Part shown: positions 46,760 to 57,577 of the stretch, piece by piece
Position numbering within the stretch: the first letter of the stretch is position 1
How the letters are laid out: every line of letters begins with the position of its first letter
From: Ulota crispa
Taxonomy: Eukaryota > Streptophyta > Bryopsida > Orthotrichales > Orthotrichaceae
DNA length: 64,000 nt
Reading direction: 5' to 3'
Assembly: GCA_963920765.1 (NCBI GenBank)
Contig: OY987246.1
Coordinates: 13,698,868-13,762,867 of the forward strand
Program-made: the position numbers and the translations under genes
Notes under the pieces: generated by a model
What the model saw: the letters and a program-made list of their open reading frames with translations, nothing else
Told to the model about the DNA's origin: nothing
Database searches by the model: none

Positions 46760-49330
46760 ATGGGACTCGACAAGGCCGACCACGAGGGCAGCGGGATCGG
46801 CGCTCTGCGCCTCGTGGGTTGCGAGCGATTCGTCCGGAATAATCCCAAGTCGGATCGGTTCGGCGTGCAACGCTTTCATCACATCGAATTCTGGTATGCA
46901 AGCATAATCTTTCGAATTTTGCATGTTGGAATTTTTAGTGCTTGTATCATAACAAAATAAATTCAATTTATTAGGGTTTCAGATACGATGTAATTGCACA
47001 TGTTGCCTGGTGAAGCTCTACCTTGAATTCCGACTCGTTAGTTAGTTTTTCGAGCACAAAATGACGTTTTCGGCTCGTGCTATCACATTGCTGGAATTTT
47101 TTAGATTCTCCTAGGTCGCAACGTAGAGTTGGAGGTATGGTCTTGACGCTTGGTGAAGTCCTTGCTGGAGTTCTGCTCCTTTAGCCTTTCAGGCACTACT
47201 TTTGTCCAATCACGTGAAGATTGACGAATTTCTCCATGGTGTTAAATGACCGATATCTTTATATATTTAGTAAACGTAAGCATTTTACTCAAACATGTAG
47301 GCTTGCGCTTTCACTGCAAGGTTACTCACAGAAGAGATGACTTTGGGTACAAGAGCCAAATTTTTATTAAATATCTACGAATTTCTCATGCAATCAGTCG
47401 ATGTGGGGGTTTGTTGTCCACTCTTGAAGGGAATTAGACCACCGCCTTTTCTTCAAATATGTGTGGCTGTAGGCAGAATGCTATTTTATGTTTTACTGCT
47501 TAAACCCCAACTAAGTTCGTTAACACATGATTTGCTGTTGTTATCATGGGATCAGTTTTGTAATGATGTTAGTATTCTCAGAGAGTATGTTTGCGTGTGC
47601 AGGTGCGGGGATGCATCAAATACGTGGCGAAGGTTTGCATGGGGTTTAGGAATGCATCTCGTAGCAAAGTCAGACCAGACAACCGGCAATCAAACATACT
47701 GCAGCTACGCCATCCAGTCAAACGAGCTCATGTTCACTTTCACTGCTCCTTATTCTTCCAAGATCGACCAAAGTGAGACAAAGATACCGCACCCGGGCTA
47801 CAAGAGTGAAGAAGCTCGGAGCTTCATTGAATCTCACGGGCTGGCCGTGAGGGCGGTGGGGGTGCTCGTGGACGACGCTGACGAAGCGTACCGCGTGAGC
47901 GTCGAGAACGGAGGTGTGTCCGTGCTGGAGCCACACGTTTTGACCGACGATGCAAAGGGTGGTAAAATGGTGATGGCGGAGGTGAAGCTTTATGGTGATG
48001 TGGTGTTACGCTACGTCAGCAAACAAGGGTACAAGGGCACCATGCTGCCGAATTACGAGGAGGTGGAGTCGTTGCCTCTGTCGTATGGCCTCGTCCGACT
48101 TGATCATGCCGTGGGGAATGTGCACAAGCTTGTCGACACTGTGCAGTACATATCCAAGTTTTCAGGGTTCCACCAGTTTGCTGAATTCACAGCTGATGAT
48201 GTGGGCACCACCGAGAGTGGACTGAATAGTATGGTGCTGGCTAGTAACAACGAAATGGTTCTGCTGCCTATTAACGAGCCTACTTTTGGTACGAAACGGA
48301 AGTCCCAGATTCAGACCTATCTTGAGCACAACGAAGGCCCCGGGTTGCAGCATTTGGCTCTGATCTGTGATGACATATTTTCCACTTTGAGGGAAATGAG
48401 GACCCGTACTCATGTTGGAGGCTTTGACTTCATGCCTAAGCCTCCTCCCACGTATTACAAGAATCTGGCCAGTCGAGTTGGGTCTGTGCTCACTGCAGAG
48501 CAGATCAAGCAGTGCGACGAGCTTGGGATTTTAGTGGACAAGGACGATCAGGGCGTGTTGCTGCAGATCTTCACAAAGCCTATTGGTGACAGGTGCATTA
48601 CTGCACTGCCTTTTATGCTTCCCTTGCTAGTTTGTTTGGCAAGCGAGTGGCATTTGTCCTTTGGAAGGCTGCAAGATCCTTTGCCCTGTTTGTTGTATCT
48701 GTGATTTTTGTGTTCAACGCGATATTCGTTAATTTGGGAAAAAAGATACATTTTGGGACTTTTGGATTTTATGGTTTTAAGAGACTTTTGGTGATTTAGA
48801 GTGATTTTCATGACAATTTCTTCAAGATCTTACATTAATGATGAAATATCTTGAAGGGGCTATCAAAAACCTCACTTTAAATCATCAAAGTACTCTTACA
48901 AATGCAAAATTCAGTATTCCCAAAATACATTTTGAGAAAGTTTTTCCCAAATTAACGAATATTGGGTTCCACCTTTTTTTTGAGAAATCCTCGTTTGGAT
49001 ATTGGAGTGAGTACCATAATGAAGGTAGACATCTACTCTCCATGAGTTTAGCGATTTTTCCATTTGCGTCCACCATCGTTTCCTTTCTCGCTGGGCATTT
49101 GTGAAGCGGTTCACAAGTTTATCGTTTTGTTATTAACAAGCAGTATTCTTTTGTCTAGGCCAACAATATTCGTAGAGATCATACAGAGAGTTGGATGCAT
49201 GGAGAAAGACGAGACTGGCGTTGCGGTCCAGAAGGGAGGATGCGGTGGCTTTGGCAAGGGGAACTTTTCGGAGCTGTTCAAATCTATTGAAGAGTACGAA
49301 AAAACCCTGGATGGCTCTTTAAAAGCGTAA
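46760..49330 (+). CDS. HPD: 4-hydroxyphenylpyruvate dioxygenase (3 exons)
   Basis: Exons are 46760-46893, 47603-48592 and 49159-49330 with GT-AG borders and matching phases (a Trp and an Arg codon are split), giving 431 residues. The enzyme is a non-haem Fe(II) dioxygenase that converts 4-hydroxyphenylpyruvate to homogentisate, the entry to tocopherol and plastoquinone synthesis and to tyrosine breakdown. Near the N-terminus 'NNPKSDRFGVQRFHHIEFWCGDA' type sequence (split by intron 1) is diagnostic. The three iron ligands can be placed: His in 'LVRLDHAVGNV', His in 'GPGLQHLALI' and Glu in 'TIFVEIIQRVG'. The start ATG sits in a GAGCCATGG context and is the first in-frame ATG after a stop at 46592. 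No transit peptide is obvious in the 45-residue first exon, so the predicted form is cytosolic. Confidence 0.96.
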
Positions 49331-49922
49331 ATATGGATTTATTACTTTTTTTGTCCCATCTTTGTGCTATCGACATGTATATGCACGTTTGCATTTAGTA
49401 CGTTAGGAGTTTCTCTGAAAGAAACTTCAGTAGTTCCCTTACTAGAGTCTATGACGACCTGGCCATATCTTGTATATAGATAATAATAACCAAATATCCT
49501 TACTCATGAGGTTGTGACACCTTCCACGCTAAGGATTGGTTCTATAGCATTTTGTCTCCCATTACTATTAATACGAACCAAGCTCTTTATAACCTTCAAT
49601 TACATCTTGCGTTACCGATTTGAACAGTTGCAAATTTTTTAAACTTTCTCGTGCCTTTCTGCTGTTTTGAGTGGTTTTCAGAAGATGAGATCATTTAATG
49701 TGAGTGTTGTCTCTATTCTGAATCGAATTCCAGTGTACTGAATGTTGTGTTAAACGTTGTATAGACGAGTTACGTAGTTTTGAATGTTCGCTGATAGGGT
49801 AAGACAGTATGGGTAGATAGGGTTTGATTCTTTGCTCTGCTTTTGGGTCTACCTACAGCATAAGGTCTCCTATAACAAAGTATCCACATGATTCATTTCA
49901 TAGAATGTGAAGATATTATCTA
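49331..49922. other. 3' flank of HPPD, no further gene seen
   Basis: AT-rich, presumably the 3' UTR then spacer up to the Tc1-like element. Confidence 0.5.
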
Positions 49923-51356
49923 CAGTGACTTCAAAAAATGAGTCTATGTGGGTATTTGGGTCAGAAAAGCGACTTTGTAGAGAGTATGAAAAATCAAACC
50001 AAATAAATTCAAACGCAAAAGTTTGAGAGCATGAGGTAACACATCATCTCAAAAAATTTGAAAAAATATTATTACTAAATTTAAAAAATACATAATGCTA
50101 AAGTTGACTATGTACATAGACTCATTTTTTTGAGGCCAGTATTCTTACAACTTCAATTTAGAGAATTTGTGTTTTTTGGTGAATTTTTATGTGATTTCTC
50201 TTCTTGTCTCTTGTAGAACATATTGCATAGTGTAGAAAGTAAAATTAGCATGATGAAGCCAATTTCTAGATAGAAAATAAGAGATATTGGTGTTCTTTTG
50301 ATGAAAGATAAGAGTATAAGAGAGACTGCAAAATTTCTTGGTTTCTCACAAAGTACATTGAATAGAGTGAGGAGGAAAGTTTGTAGTAGCTTAGAATTGC
50401 CAAAACAAGATGCCCCAAAGATTTTTAGTGCTTCAGAAAGGCGGCATGTAGTATGTTGGGTCATGGTTGGAGGTCTAGAAATGACATCACAAGTAGTTAA
50501 AGTATTGAAAGAGGGTAGAGAGGTAGAGATTTTTTTTAGTAATGAGACAAAAGTAAATTGTTTTAATGCAAATGGGACTATAGGAGGACCTAGTGTTTAT
50601 TCAATAACAATGAAAATTTGATTGATTGTGGAGTAAAGCACACAATGAAGCATGGTAGAGGGTCTTTGATGTTACAAAGTTGCATGACATCAAGAGGTCT
50701 AGGTGATTTATAGAAGGTGGATGGTTGTTTAAATGCATAAGACTATATTTCAATCTTACATGGAGATTTGTACTTGGGTTTGGAAAGATTAAGATTTTTC
50801 AACATTGATGGAGTTATTTTTGAGCATGATAATGCTCCTATTTATAAAGCAAAGATTGTTCAAAAACCATTTTAAGAGCATCCATTTACTATTTTAGAGT
50901 GACCAACTCAATCCCTAGATCTGAATCCTATAGAATATGTTTGGGAAATTTTCAAACATTGTTTGAATGCTTACCCAACTCCTCAAGCGGATCTCTTACA
51001 ATTATAGGAATATATGCAAGACACTTTTAGAGCCATTAGTATAGAACAATATGAGAAATTATATACTAGCATGCCAAGTCACATTTCAATTTTTTTGGTT
51101 GCTTGTGACAAGTAGACAAAATTTTGATCACTTTGTATATACCGCCTCAAAAAATGAGTCTATGTACATAGTCAACTTTAGCATTGTGAATTTTTTAACT
51201 TTAGTAATAATATTTTTTCAAATTTTTTGAGATGATGTGTTACCTCATGCTCTCAAACTTTTGTGTTTGAATTTTTTTGGTTTGATTTTTCATACTCTCT
51301 ACAAAGTCACATTTCTGACCCAAATACCCACATAGACTCATTTTTTGAAATCACTA
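49923..51356 (+). mobile_element. Tc1-like (DD34E type) transposon with about 215-bp TIRs
   Basis: TA dinucleotides flank it (49921-49922 and 51357-51358). Ends are CAGTGACTTC and, reverse-complemented, TAGTGATTTC. The terminal inverted repeats run about 49923-50137 and 51143-51356 and are highly similar. A 'TCAAAAAATGAGTCTATGT' motif occurs at the outer tip of each TIR and again, inverted, at its inner edge. The interior holds a broken transposase (50301-51115). Confidence 0.93.
50301..51115 (+). pseudogene. Tc1-like transposase, broken
   Basis: The first part (to 50621) carries an N-terminal helix-turn-helix (IRETAKFLGFSQSTLNRVRRK region) and the first catalytic block as 'SNETK', where active members have Asp in place of this Asn. 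After frameshifts another frame gives the second Asp in 'EHDNAPIYK' and the 'LDLNPIEYVWE' block with the catalytic Glu. The spacing between them is 34 residues counting two in-frame stops as residues, i.e. DD34E as in Tc1. The frame closes at a TAG at 51113-51115. It cannot make an active protein. Confidence 0.9.
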
Positions 51357-51367
51357 TATATTATATA

Positions 51368-51770
51368 GGGAATTACTAGAGCGACACCCTAAATTGCTAA
51401 TGGGACACCCCCACTAAGCATGAAAATGTGATTTAATGCGGATTTGCTAATTTTTTTATTTGGATCAAAACATTTGTTTCACTTTTATCATTCTAAGGCT
51501 ATACTAAAAAAATATAGGTGTGCTTAAATTTCAAATTAAATATATAAGACTTTTGAGTTACATAAAACAAATATATATCAAAATAGAGTATTGGTGCAAT
51601 AACATTTCATTTTTTTTTGTATTTGTCATTTTTTCTTTCTAGAAAATGATAATGTTGTGATTGAATGAATGATGGACCACTTAATAAATCAAAAATAGCA
51701 CTAAATTATCAAATTTCATGCTCAAAGGGGTGTCCTGTTAACAATTTAGGGAGTCGCTGTAGTAATTCCC
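51368..51770. mobile_element. 403-bp TIR element with 8-bp duplication
   Basis: The 8-bp repeat ATTATATA flanks it (51360-51367 and 51771-51778). Ends are GGGAATTACTAGAGCGAC and, reverse-complemented, GGGAATTACTACAGCGAC; the TIR extends over about 43 bp. There is no coding capacity. An 8-bp duplication fits hAT-like elements, but the AT-rich duplication could partly be chance. Confidence 0.82.
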
Positions 51771-51778
51771 ATTATATA

Positions 51779-53377
51779 TTGTATGGTTTGAGATGCTATG
51801 GTCGATTTTACAAGTCTGGCTGGACTGCTCCCTAAGTGCAGGGTACCTAGGAATCGATGTCACCAGTGCAGTGAAGCTTGCTGTATTGAATTCTGCTCAA
51901 GCAGGCACTGGTCACACAAACGTTTGCGTACAATCTTTAAAAGCTTAATGAAGGTTTACTAAATATATCATGAGTATGAACTAATATGATATACTGAAAT
52001 GATCTATACCGCGTAGTGTGCTTCATCATGTGCACTGTTCAAGCTCACATAGTTGATTTTGTTGGGCTTGGGCTGATAAATTTTTGGTTTGGTGTTCCCT
52101 ATAATCTTACGATAACCTCTGAACATTTACACAGATTTGGGTGCTACAGAAGGCCTGCAAGAGTTTTTACTATGCAGTAGACCTGACTCTGCACCAATAG
52201 TTCCCGTAACTTACAACAAGGAGCTGATCCCTTTCCGTGATGTGAATAATTGAACTTTTCACTCTTCTCATTTTGTGTAAAACCGGATGCTTGTAACTTG
52301 GTATGCAACAGGTGCTAATGTTGGGTGCCCTTTTGAATTCTAAGGAAATTGAATCAGAAACTAGCCTTTAAGAAATGTAAAACTCTTCCTGATAGCTGCA
52401 TTTATGCTCAAGGCTGGTAAAGAGTGTGCAGACTTGCAAGTAGTACAACTATGGGCTTTGTAGAACATGGAAAGCAATGGGTCAAGAACAAGTTTACATA
52501 TGGAGTACAAGCGTGGTTTCACATCGTTTCCGTAAAAGAATTAGTATCAAAAATTGTATGAGAAGTTGAGAAGGTTCTACAATGTAATAATGAAACGGAA
52601 TTTCATAGTTTCAGTACAGAAACAACGTCGAACCAAGTTAATAATGTACATTGGCTGGATTTATATAGTTTTTCGTCCCCCTAAGAGTTTCCTGATGGCC
52701 TCTAAAAAGACAAGTTTTGGCAAAAGCTTTCTTGGAATGCAACAGCCCCACCAAACCTAACTGCACTTGTAAAGCTCAGGAGTTCTTTACGCAACAGTGA
52801 CACTGCAACCAAACAAATCAAAGCACACTGGTGCCTCCATAAGATTAACCTATGTAATAAAAATGTTTCCCTAACATGATTGTCCTTGTCCCAGGCAGGC
52901 CAGGAACATGTGTTCTTTGCCTACGTAAGAAAAAATGTTTCCATAAGAAAAAAACACCTCTTACATTAATGTCCAAGGGCTGCTTTATGAACAAAAAGTG
53001 TCTATGTAAGAGAAATTTACCTTTATGGCGCCCCATATGGAGGGAGGAAGTCTAGAAGCATGACTTTGCTGTGGTGAATACTCCGTAAAATGAAAAGAAA
53101 TTCTGTCCAGATGCCTTTGTGTTAACCAGGCACTACTGTACCAGATTTTAGATAACAATCGAGCAATTAGTTAATTTCTGACAAGTCTATACAAACATCC
53201 TTCCACACATTTCTTCTAAAACTTGCATCCCCATCGAGAGTTTACAAAAATCCATATTATCCTGCAAATAATTCGACTGTCTCTTCAAGCGTTAAGTATT
53301 AAAGTAGCCCTAAATTTACCGAACTAGGGTTCGATAGGAAGAGTACTTTTGCAGGATCAAAATTATCAAGTAGTCTC
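51779..53377. other. Intergenic DNA with possible exon remnants
   Basis: At 51800-51960 a Cys/His-rich frame ('CHQCSEACCIEFC' then 'RHWSHK') and, at 52137-52260 after a CAG acceptor, a frame ending in 'VTYNKELIPFRD' look protein-like. They do not join into a model I can support, and neither is assigned to a family. The rest shows nothing recognisable. Confidence 0.35.
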
Positions 53378-54422
53378 TAAGGTAGGAGGCTCATATTCGG
53401 CTCAGGTTCTAAAACCGTGCACCTTCTCAAATGTATTTCATGTGTACATGCTGTTTTTCATAGTTTTCAAAAATGTACAGTAAAAGTACATTTGAGGAGG
53501 TAGATCATTTTAGAGCCCTATGTCATTTCAACTTCAAAATTTCATAAGTAATTTCACAAAACTTCAAAAAATATGAAACAACTTGGGTTAAATGTCAATT
53601 CTTCTTGTCTTTCAAAGAAAGTTTAGTGAAAAATAGTTCAAGAAGTTTCACCTCCCCAAAATTCAATTTCAACCCCTAGGGCATCTCTTGTAGCACGTTT
53701 TGTAACACTTGGATGAATGAGATTTCATGGGGAGAATGATGTGAACCTTCATGGTTAGGCTTGAAGTTCTCTTGCAACCTTGAAATCTTCTCGACCTGCA
53801 CTTGCGTTACAACATATTGCACGAGTACACCTGGCTTTAGAGTGGGGTCATGTGTGAACAATGCTTGCCATTGCCAGGCACCGTGAAGGAGACCTGGAGA
53901 AAGCTTAAATTTGACGTGTATGAGGGGCAGTTCAAACTACGTCCCAAGTCCCATCCGACAAAGTCCCAGGTGAGTGCAAATTCCTATCTTTTTGGGCTAG
54001 AGAAGATGGGGAAAGATGGGACTTTGGCTAAAAGATGGGTCTTCCAAAATGCTAAACTCAATCTTGGAGTGAAGTCCCACTTTTTTTGGCGCCAAAACTT
54101 GGAAAAGTGCTGCCATGTAGGCTCCATGTAAGCAAGTGGGATGTGGGACTTGGGACATACTTTGAAACGCGAAGTCACATCTTTTGCTTTTCCGCCAATC
54201 AGATTCTCAAATTTCATCAAATTTCAGTGGGACTTGGGACATAGGATGTAGTATGAACCGCCCCTGAGGCGCAATATGAAGGCCCCGCAATCTGCATAGG
54301 GACGTGCCAAATGCTGTTAGGAACTTGAATTGGAGAAGCTGTTACGGGTTGAAAGCAAAGGACTGTTCTAATGTGCTGCAGGAGTTGCTCTAAGATGGTC
54401 CATTCATGAGCCTCCTACCTTA
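53378..54422. mobile_element. Composite TIR element of the 'TAAGGTAGGAGGCTC' family
   Basis: The left end TAAGGTAGGAGGCTCAT and the right end (reverse complement TAAGGTAGGAGGCTCATG) match for about 17 bp. The first ~310 bp match the element at 60403-60733, but about 700 bp of unrelated sequence sits between its 'CAATTTCAACCC' and 'TAAGATGGTCC' blocks. That insert includes a MITE (53924-54264) and a minus-strand protein-like frame on both sides of it. It looks like a TIR element that carries captured DNA. Confidence 0.65.
53924..54264. mobile_element. MITE with 3-bp TGA duplication (PIF/Harbinger-like)
   Basis: TGA flanks it at 53921-53923 and 54265-54267. The TIRs are GGGGCAGTTCAAACTACG and, reverse-complemented, GGGGCGGTTCATACTACA, followed by a shared CCCAAGTCCCA block. 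The GGGGC ends and 3-bp duplication suggest PIF/Harbinger (Tourist-like), whose usual target is TWA, so the assignment is tentative. Confidence 0.72.
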
Positions 54423-54876
54423 CCGAGCGACAGAAAAGCTTCGCTGTGCGGGGATTTACCTGCTTCCTTTGCTTTGAGCAAAAGAAAAGCGTCCTTCGAT
54501 CCGTCACTTGAACAGATTCTTCAGAACGACGTGGCCAGAATTGTGCTTCCAATTCCGCTTCGCAACGACGGGTTGAGACTTGAGACGGCACATGGACAGA
54601 CCTTTCTTACCGAATTGGGACCCGCCCGAACCTAGAACCGAGCCTTACAGCCGACCCTATCCATTCCGAAGCAGACGTTCCCGAAGCTAGAATGCTCTGC
54701 TCCTCCTCCGAGTTCCTCTGCAATCGTGCCTCCGTCTGCATTTCGAGCAGATTTCGTGCAACAACGAATTGTTGGAAGAGGAGATCAGTTTTGCAGACTT
54801 CGCAATCAGATTGTTAGCGTGCTCGATTGTTAGCGTGATCGATTTTTAGCCTTTTCGAAATTTTTTTGGCGAGAAA
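54423..54876. other. Promoter and 5' UTR region of HHL1
   Basis: GC-richer than the transposon DNA before it. No upstream coding exon is needed because the transit peptide starts at 54877. Confidence 0.5.
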
Positions 54877-57577
54877 ATGGAAGCAAGCCTGATGGCGCTT
54901 GCGCCCGGGCCGTCCAGCTTCTGTGCGGCGACGAAGCGCGCGTCGGCAGCGGCGATGAGCGCGCATCAGACGTCGTTCATGGTAGGAAGCGGTGGTGTGG
55001 CGCTGAAGTCGAATTGTAGAGTGGAGGAGCCGAGCGGTAGCGACAGGAGAGGGGCGGCGTCTTTGTGCGTGCGAGCTAAAGGGAGGCGCACGGCTGGTAT
55101 GCCTGGACGGCAGCCGAACAGACAGCAGATGCCTGCCATGCCGAAGATGGACGGTGACGATACTCCGAAGTTCGTTTTGTTTATCCGAACCTTGAATGTA
55201 CGTTTTCTGTGATTCAATTCTTTGCTTAACGCGTCCAATTTCGGTTGTATTCGTTCTTTGAAGAGAGCAGCTCGCCTTTGAAAATATCTGCCGGTTAGAG
55301 AGTGATGCATCTTAAGACAGTAATCTGCATCAGAAATCTCGTTTTGTTTATCCGAACCTTGAATGTACGTTTTCTGTGGTTCAATTCTTTGCTTAGCACG
55401 TGCAATTTTGGTTGTATTTGAAGAGAGCTCGCCTTTGAAAATGTCTGCCAGGTAGACAGGAATGCATCGTAAGACAATATTCTGCATCAGAAATCTTTGT
55501 CTGGCTTGCTGCTTTTATTGATTCCCGTAGGTTTAGATTGGAGTCGTCTCGCAATGCCTTAACTTAATTCCGTTCTTGAGAGGCAATGAGATTAACATCT
55601 TGGAAGAGCATTGGAAAACACTTCTCCATTTTAGGTTTTCCTTACAGTCTTGCAGTCTGTGTATCTTTTGATATCAAGTGTGAGAATAATGTATTCGTTC
55701 TTTGAAGAGAGCTTGCCTTTGAAAATGTCCGCCAGTTAGAGAGGGATGCATCGTAAGACAGTAATCTGCATCAGAAATCTTTGTCTGGCTTGCTGCTATT
55801 ATTGATTCTCATAGGTTTAGATTGGAGTCGTCTCACAATGCCTTAATTCCGTTCTTGAGTGGCAATGAGATCAACATCTCGGAAGCGCATCGGAAAACAC
55901 TTCTCCATTTTAGGTTTTCCTTACAGAATTGCAGTCTGTGTATCTTTTGAATATGAAGTTTGAGAATGATGTATTCGTTCCTTGAAGAGAGCTCGCACTT
56001 GAAAATGTCTGCCAGTAAGAGAGGGATGCATCGGAAGACAGTAATTTGCATCAGAAATCTTTGTTTGGCTTGCTGCTTTTAGTGATTTTCGTAGGTTTAG
56101 ATTGAAATTGTCTCGTAATGCCATAATTCCGTTCGTGAGTGGCAATGAGATCAACATCTTGGAAGCGCACTTATCCATTTTAGGTTTACCTTACAGATTT
56201 GAAATCTGTTATCTTTTGATAACAAGTTTGAGAATGATGTAGCAGAGTCTCTTTCTATCGTTTCCTCTAGCGTGCATAAGCATCTTCATTATACTGAAAA
56301 AACTCTGCCTGTTAAGCCTATTCGATAGATAGCTGCTTGAGTTCGACATAGTATTGTATTTTCTCTATGATCCTGAATTGTTACGGCGGATTTTCTTACT
56401 GCAAGTTTATGGAGTAGCTTTGTAGTGCAGTGGCCATTCTCTGGATCTTGATGTAGTGGAATTCATAAGTCCTTGTTAGGGTGAAAATCTTGGATTTCTA
56501 CCAGGCCTTGATCCTAGCAAGCAACACAAATTGTGAAAGATTGCATTTGTGTTCTGAACACAAGCAGCTTATAATGTGCAGGTACCGAGATGGTATCCGT
56601 TGAGCGTGGTGACGGGAGGAACAACAGCAAAAATGATGGTGGGAGCCATGAAGAACGACTGGGGAAAGAAGCTATATGGAGGCACATTGACTCGGAACAT
56701 TGCTGGTGTCATCTACAAGGTAATGAACAGTGTCTTTAGCTGAAAAACGGTGAGGAGAATCCCGAACTTAGGACATCCACCTTAGTATAAGAATTATTAT
56801 CGAATGATCTTCATTTTTGTATATTGGTCGTTGTATCGGGAATGTCCTTGATTAGCGCGCTATCTCGGACCTTTATGCAATTTGATCTTGAATCGAGAAG
56901 GTTAGTTGTTTTTTGCACATTGTGAACTTAATGGTAGCAATGTGAAGCTCTCAAGGTTTTTTAATGAACTATTGACTTCTCCGTGATCGTTTTTGTGTAC
57001 TTACTGGATGCGGTTGCACTCGAATTTCAGGACGAACGATCAATTCGACAAACAGCTATTAAGCAGTATCCTGTATTGAAGGCTGCCACTGGATTTCAGT
57101 ACGGTTACAAAATCATGGTACTTTTTTCTAGCATCATCTGATCATGCAACATAAAGGTAGAAAGCAGAGAATGTTGAATTATATGTTGTGGCTTGAAATT
57201 ACTGAAGTGCGTTAACTGGGCAAGTGACTCGTGTTGCAGGATCCAGCGAAACCACAGTCAGCCCTATATGCTTCGGATGTCGTCACAGTAAGATTTGTAG
57301 CACTCTTATTTGTTTTCCTTGCGACTTCTTTTGCCCGAGATGATGGTGTATTTGTGTTATCAAGCTCATCTTGTGGGGAGGTTTAAGGTTGCGTATTGAA
57401 ATGTAACGTATAGACTTCGTGTTGCGATGTTTTCAGATACCCCCTCAAGAAGAGCTGAATTCCGTAGTGGACAAAGTGAAGGGCTTTTTCGGTAAAATTG
57501 GGGACTCGTTTGGCAGTATAGGAGGTCAACCAGCTGGATCGGGAGAGCAAGCAGGAGAACCTAAAAATAAGAAGTAG
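54877..57577 (+). CDS. HHL1: HHL1-like thylakoid photosystem II protection protein (5 exons)
   Basis: Exons are 54877-55197, 56582-56719, 57031-57117, 57240-57287 and 57437-57577. All introns are GT-AG and phase 0, giving 244 residues. Residues 1 to about 70 are Ser/Ala/Arg-rich and poor in acids at the start, as in a chloroplast transit peptide. The conserved core begins at 'PKFVLFIRTLN' and continues through 'PRWYPLSVVTGGTTAKMMVG', 'YGGTLTRNIAGVIYKDE' and 'FQYGYKIMDP'. The C-terminal 46 residues are Gly/Gln-rich after 'VKGFFGKIGDSFG'. In Arabidopsis the HHL1 family acts on thylakoids in repair and reassembly of photosystem II under high light; that role is inferred here from the family. Intron 1 is unusually long and built of tandem repeats, including a copy of the exon-1 splice donor. 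Confidence 0.92.
55256..56240. repeat. Tandem repeat array inside HHL1 intron 1
   Basis: A unit of about 280-284 bp (containing 'TTTGTCTGGCTTGCTGC', 'TTTAGATTGGAGTCGTCTC', 'GGCAATGAGATCAACATCT' and 'GCATCAGAAATCT') occurs at about 55491-55774 and 55775-56054, then a partial third to about 56240. Part of the unit also lies at 55256-55337 and 55415-55490. Confidence 0.92.
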
